Source: Candidatus Dormiibacter inghamiae (GTDB lineage: Bacteria; Chloroflexota; Dormibacteria; Dormibacterales; Dormibacteraceae). From it: 64,000 nucleotides of DNA. The number at the start of each line of letters is the position of its first letter. Position 1 is the stretch's first letter. Of the stretch, positions 59,960 through 64,000 are shown piece after piece. The position numbers and the translations under genes were made by a program. The DNA is taken from NCBI GenBank assembly GCA_016464825.1, contig JAEKNQ010000036.1, positions 1-64,000 of the forward strand, read 5' to 3'. Below the pieces are notes generated by a model. That model was not told where the DNA came from, did no database searches, and was given only the letters and a program-made list of their open reading frames with translations.

Positions 59960-61231
59960 ATGACACTCGCTAGAGGGCGCACCGACTCAAGCCTCGACAG
60001 CCGGCGCTGGATCATCGCCGGGGCGGCCATTGTCATGCAGCTGGCGCTGGGTGCCGTTTACGCCTGGAGCGTCTTCGTCAAGCCGCTCAAGGATCTGAAT
60101 CATTGGAGCACCACCCAGGTCAGCCTGACCTTCACGCTGGCCATCTTCTTTCTCGGCATCGGCTCCACCATCGGCGGCTTCCTGCTTGACCGGGTGGGGC
60201 CGCGTCTGATGGGGACTATCGCCGGCATCGTCTACGGAATCGGCGTGATCGGGGCGTCTTTGGGCGCCCGCAACCTGCCGGTCCTCTACCTCTTCTATGG
60301 CGTGATCGGCGGTCTCGGTCTGGGACTGGGCTACATAGTGCCGGTGGCCACGCTTGTCAAGTGGTTTCCCGACCGGCGGGGACTCATCACGGGCCTCGCC
60401 GTGGGCGGCTTCGGCGCCGGCGCGCTCATCACCGCTCCCGTCGCCACCCAGCTGATCAAGAGCAGCGGCGTGGCCAGCACCTTCCTGAGCCTGGGCGTTG
60501 TCTATCTATTGGTGGTCGTGTTGGCTGCCCAGTTCTACCGCGCCGCTCCGGCCGGCTACGCCCCCGCCGGCTGGCAGCCGTCAGAGGTGCAGAAGACGCA
60601 GCGGGCCGGTAAGGACTTCACCATCGGCCAGGCGTTGGGGCGCTGGCAGTGGTACTGCCTCTGGCTGATGCTGGCATTGAACGTCTCAGCCGGCATCATG
60701 CTCATCTCGCAGGCGGCGCCCATCGCGCAGGAGGTGACCGGCACCACGGCCCTGGTCGCCGCCGGGCTGGTGGGCTTGATCTCCATCTTCAACGGTGCCG
60801 GCCGGGTCGTCTGGGCCACCATCTCCGATTACATCGGCCGCCGCTATGTCTTCCTCACCATGTTTCTGCTTCAGGCGGTGATCTTCTTCGTGCTGCCGCT
60901 GGCGGTCAGCTACCTGCTCTTCGCGGTCCTGGCCTGCGTGATTGCGCTCTGCTACGGCGGGGGCTTCGGGACCATGCCAGCATTCGCCGCCGACTACTTC
61001 GGCCCCCGCTTCGCCGGTTCCATCTACGGTCTGATGCTGACCGCCTGGGGCGTGGGTGGGGTGGTCGGGCCGATTCTCATTGCTCAGGTGCGCGATCGGA
61101 CCGGTCACTACTCCACAGCCATGTATGTGATCGCGGTGGTGATGCTGGTCTCGGCAGTGGTGCCGCTCCTCATTCGACCGCCCCGCGCTCAAGCTCAGGA
61201 GGTCGTCGCCGCCCCCGAGCCGGCGGTATGA
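59960..61231 (+). CDS. MFS transporter, oxalate/formate antiporter (OFA) type
   Basis: This 423-residue protein has twelve membrane segments: RWIIAGAAIVMQLALGAVYA, WSVFVKPL, GLGLGLGYIVPVATLVKWFP followed by DRRGLITGLAVGGFGAGALI, RVVWATISDYIGRR in the middle loop and MLTAWGVGGVVGPILIAQVR late. The 'YAWSVF-x-x-P' start and 'WFPDRRG-x-x-x-G' motif are those of OxlT/YhjX-type carriers for formate, oxalate or related acids. The ATG at 59960 is preferred to a TTG at 59924. Its TGA overlaps the ATG of the formate dehydrogenase gene, suggesting it imports formate for that enzyme. Confidence 0.9.
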   Translation: MTLARGRTDSSLDSRRWIIAGAAIVMQLALGAVYAWSVFVKPLKDLNHWSTTQVSLTFTLAIFFLGIGSTIGGFLLDRVGPRLMGTIAGIVYGIGVIGASLGARNLPVLYLFYGVIGGLGLGLGYIVPVATLVKWFPDRRGLITGLAVGGFGAGALITAPVATQLIKSSGVASTFLSLGVVYLLVVVLAAQFYRAAPAGYAPAGWQPSEVQKTQRAGKDFTIGQALGRWQWYCLWLMLALNVSAGIMLISQAAPIAQEVTGTTALVAAGLVGLISIFNGAGRVVWATISDYIGRRYVFLTMFLLQAVIFFVLPLAVSYLLFAVLACVIALCYGGGFGTMPAFAADYFGPRFAGSIYGLMLTAWGVGGVVGPILIAQVRDRTGHYSTAMYVIAVVMLVSAVVPLLIRPPRAQAQEVVAAPEPAV

Positions 61232-64000
61232 GGAACCCGCTTGCGCGCTGGCCGGCCGCCCGGCAGCTGACTGGTCGAGATCGCAGCGGGCGGGGTGAGG
61301 CGGCGCGCTCCCAGCGCACCATAGCTCTCCAGCCCCGCACCCACCAGGCTGACCGCGTGGTGCAGTCCATCTGTCCCTTCTGCGCGGTCGGCTGCGGACA
61401 GAGGGTCTACGTCCAGAACGAGGTGGTCACCCAGATCGAGGGCGACCCGGACAGCCCGATCTCGCGCGGCCGGCTCTGTCCCAAGGGTGCCGCCAGCCGC
61501 AACCTGGTTCAGTCACCCCTGCGCGAGTACAAGGTGAGATACCGGCGGCCGTACGGGACTGAGTGGGAAGACCTTCGCCTCGAGCAGGCGCTCGACATGA
61601 TCGCGCATCGAGTGATCGCCGCGCGCAGGGAGGGCTGGCAGGACGCCGACGCCGATGGCCGCCCTTTGAACCGCACGCTGGGCGTCGCCAGCCTGGGCGG
61701 CGCCACTCTTGACAACGAAGAGAACTACCTGATCAAGAAGCTTTTCACAGCGCTCGGCATCGTCCAGGTCGAAAACCAGGCCCGCATATGACACAGCGCG
61801 ACTGTCCCCGGTCTGGGGACAAGCTTCGGTAGGGGCGGCGCCACCACCTTCCTCCAGGATCTGCAGCACTCCGACTGCATCCTCGTGATGGGGTCGAACA
61901 TGGCGGAGAATCACCCCGTCGGCTTCCAGTGGGTCATGGAGGCGAAGCTCAAGGGCGCGCCAGTGATCCACGTCGATCCTCGCTTCACCCGGACCAGCGC
62001 CAACGCCAGCTTCCACGTGCCCATTCGGGCGGGCAGCGATATCGCTTTCCTGGGGGGCGTAGTCCACCACATCCTGGAGAACGATCGCTGGTTCAAGGAC
62101 TACGTCCTGCCCTACACGAACGCGGCCAACATTGTGGGCGAGAAGTTCCGCGACACCGAGGACCTGGACGGCCTGTTCAGCGGCTGGGATCCAGCCAAGG
62201 AGGGCTACGACACCGCGAGCTGGCAGTTCGCCGGAATGGCCAAGGCGAACTCAGCCCCGGAGGGCCAGGGCAGTGCTGCCAAGGCGGAGCCCAGCGGCGG
62301 CCTGGGCGGCGGCCTGGCCGGCGCCGAGCCAGAGCGAGACGAGACGCTGCAGCATCCGCGCTGCGTCTTCCAGCTGCTGAAGCGGCACTTCAGCCGCTAC
62401 ACGCCGGAGATGGTGGAGGAGCTGACAGGTGTCCCGAAAGAGCGCTTCGTCCAAGTGGCCGAGCTGCTCTGCGCCAACTCGGGGCGTGAGCGCACGTCGG
62501 CCATCGTCTATTCGGTCGGCTGGACCCAGCACACAGTGGGCGTCCAGCTCATCCGTACTGCCGCGATCATCCAGCTGCTGCTGGGCAACATGGGCCGACC
62601 GGGCGGCGGCATCATGGCGCTGCGCGGGCACGCCAGCATCCAGGGCTCGACCGACATCCCAACCCTCTACGACCTGCTGCCCGGCTACATCCCAATGCCG
62701 CATGCGGAGGATCTGGACCTCCAGACCTATCTCGACGGCCACGTGAAGAGCGGTGGTGGCTGGGCCAGACTGGACAGCTACCTGATCAGCCTGCTGAAGG
62801 CGTACTGGGGCGAGGCGGCCACGCCCGAGAACGACATGAACTATGGCCGCCTGCCGCGCATCGATAAGGACCACTCGACCTATCGCACGGCCATCGCCAT
62901 GCTGGAGGGCAAGGTCAAGGGCTACTTCCTGCCCGGTGAGAACCCCGCTGTCGGCTCGGCCAACGGCAAGCTGCAGCGAGCCGCGATGGCGCAGCTGGAC
63001 TGGCTGGTGGTGAGGGACCTGTTCCTAATCGAGAGCGCCACGTTCTGGCAGGACGGGCCGGAGGTGGCCGGCGGCCAAACCCGACCAGAGGACTGTAAGA
63101 CCGAGGTTTTCTTTCTGCCCGCGGCTGCCCACACGGAGAAGAGCGGCAGCTTCACCAACACGCAGCGTCTGGTGCAGTGGCACCACCAGGCGATCGAGCC
63201 GCCTGGCGACTGCCGCAGCGAGCTGTGGTTCTACTACCACCTGGGCCGCGTCATCCGCGAGAAGCTGGCCGCTTCGAAGGATCCGCGCGATCGGGGGATT
63301 CTGGAGCTGACCTGGGACTACGGGGCGTCAGGTCCAAAGGCCGAGCCCAGCGCCGAGGCTGTGCTGCGGGAGATCAACGGCTGGGATAGGGCAGGGCGCC
63401 TGCTGAGCGGCTTCGCCGAGCTGAAAGCTGACGGGTCCACCGCCTGTGGCTGCTGGATCTACTCAGGGATATATGCGGACGGCGTGAACCAGGCCGCGCG
63501 CAAGAAGCCGGGCAGCCAGCAGACCTGGGTGGCGCCGGAATGGGCCTGGGCCTGGCCGGCCAACCGCCGCCAGCTCTACAACCGGGCGTCAGCAGACCCG
63601 GCCGGCAACCCCTGGAGCGAGCGCAAGCGCTATGTCTGGTGGGACGCCGAGCGGGCTGAGTGGCAGGGCGAGGACGTGCCCGACTTCAACCGCACCAAGG
63701 AGCCCCAATACCGGCCGGGCGAGGGCGCCGGTGGCGACGCCGCGCTGTCCGGAGACGCGCCGTTCATCATGCAGGGGGACGGCCGGGGTTGGCTCTACGC
63801 TCCCTCCGCGGTCTTGGACGCCCCGCTGCCGCCGCACTACGAGCCGCACGAGTCGCCCGTCCGCAACCGCCTCTATGAACAGGAGGCGAACCCGATGCGG
63901 GAGATCTACCATCATCCGCTCAACCCTTACAACGAGGACCCGGAGAAGTACCCGTTCGTAATGACCACCTACCGCCTGACCGAGCACCACACCGCCGGCG
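61228..64000 (+). CDS. fdhA: formate dehydrogenase alpha subunit, selenocysteine-containing (runs off the window)
   Basis: This molybdopterin enzyme oxidises formate to CO2. The first 924 residues are visible and the 3' end is missing. Residues C49, C52, C56 and C84 (CPFCAVGCGQ ... LCPKG) hold the [4Fe-4S] cluster. Residue 188 is encoded by an in-frame TGA (61789-61791) within ENQARI-Sec-HSATVPGLG. Both flanks match FdnG/FdoG/FdhA selenoproteins, and downstream CILVMGSNMAENHPVGFQWV, IHVDPRFTRTSANASFHVPI and GWTQHTVGVQLIRTAAIIQL continue the family. A SECIS-like hairpin follows the UGA. There is no Tat signal, so the subunit should stay in the cytoplasm. The start overlaps the MFS gene. Confidence 0.95.
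61803..61821 (+). promoter_or_regulatory. bacterial SECIS hairpin for the fdhA UGA codon
   Basis: Beginning 11 bases after the TGA, TGTCCCC pairs perfectly with GGGGACA (7 bp) around the loop GGTCT. The loop starts 18 bases after the UGA and has the G-U pair recognised by SelB. As I recall the E. coli fdhF SECIS, the loop sequence and spacing are the same. This explains read-through of the TGA as selenocysteine. Confidence 0.88.

Noticed and set aside
60649-61791. An open frame that starts inside the MFS gene and ends at the TGA
   Set aside because: The part before 61228 is a shadow of the transporter. The part after it is the N-terminus of the formate dehydrogenase, which continues through the TGA as selenocysteine.
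1-64000. rRNA, tRNA, CRISPR arrays, insertion sequences, phage or conjugation genes
   Set aside because: Read for by eye on both strands; no cloverleaf with a T-loop consensus, no regular direct repeats, no transposase or integrase motifs and no terminal inverted repeats were found. A tRNA scan could still find one that I missed.

Overview
The window is high-GC DNA, roughly two-thirds G+C by eye, with tightly packed and often ATGA-coupled operons. It has sigma70-type promoters (TTGACA-N17-TATNNT class), two apparently leaderless or near-leaderless promoters, many GTG/TTG starts and probably some CTG starts. Gene content suggests a free-living soil heterotroph of the Terrabacteria side (Actinomycetota, Chloroflexota or Dormibacterota-like): ROK and LacI sugar regulons, a Tat-type lipoprotein, a cyclase-ATPase regulator, a HisKA_3/NarL pair and a selenocysteine formate dehydrogenase. 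The sequence alone does not fix the phylum. I saw no rRNA, tRNA, CRISPR array, insertion sequence or phage genes.

Layout. 1-3.4 kb: ArsR/SRPBCC/SRPBCC operon, DoxX-like membrane protein, two small unknown proteins. 3.8-13.97 kb (minus strand): one long oligosaccharide operon with a GH51 arabinofuranosidase, ROK regulator, enolase-superfamily dehydratase, peptide-family ABC importer and SDR, driven by one strong promoter whose -10 lies in a perfect inverted repeat. 14.0-16.3 kb: lone Phd/YefM antitoxin, alpha/beta hydrolase and two decayed genes. 16.4-23.5 kb: a ten-gene, tightly coupled plus-strand cluster with a polyprenyl synthetase, CrtC-like hydratase, SCP2-like protein, four proteins carrying related beta-sandwich domains, two unknown proteins and a methyltransferase. 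This is the best candidate for an undescribed system. 23.5-29.7 kb: small accessory genes and an aromatic-type set (FAD monooxygenase, VOC dioxygenase-like protein, frameshifted amidohydrolase, FAH remnant).

29.9-44.4 kb: a deoxy-sugar locus with a fucose-isomerase-like enzyme, two complete RbsABC-type importers, LacI repressor, FGGY kinase, aldo-keto reductase, lactonase and FucU mutarotase. A near-identical LacI-type palindrome lies at two of its promoters. The oxidative enzymes here and the dehydratase and SDR of the first operon could together form an oxidative fucose/rhamnose-type route, which is inference.

44.4-59.8 kb: zinc alcohol dehydrogenase, LysE exporter, acyl-CoA dehydrogenases, NarL-type two-component pair, Crp/Fnr regulator, metalloprotease-like protein, cyclase-ATPase regulator, glycosyltransferase, nitroreductase, phosphotransferase, dodecin and a Na/Ca exchanger. 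60.0-64.0 kb: an oxalate/formate-family MFS carrier overlapping a formate dehydrogenase alpha subunit, which has an in-frame UGA followed by a convincing bacterial SECIS hairpin and runs off the window. Seven or more truncated or frameshifted genes lie between the operons, indicating ongoing decay or some assembly error.
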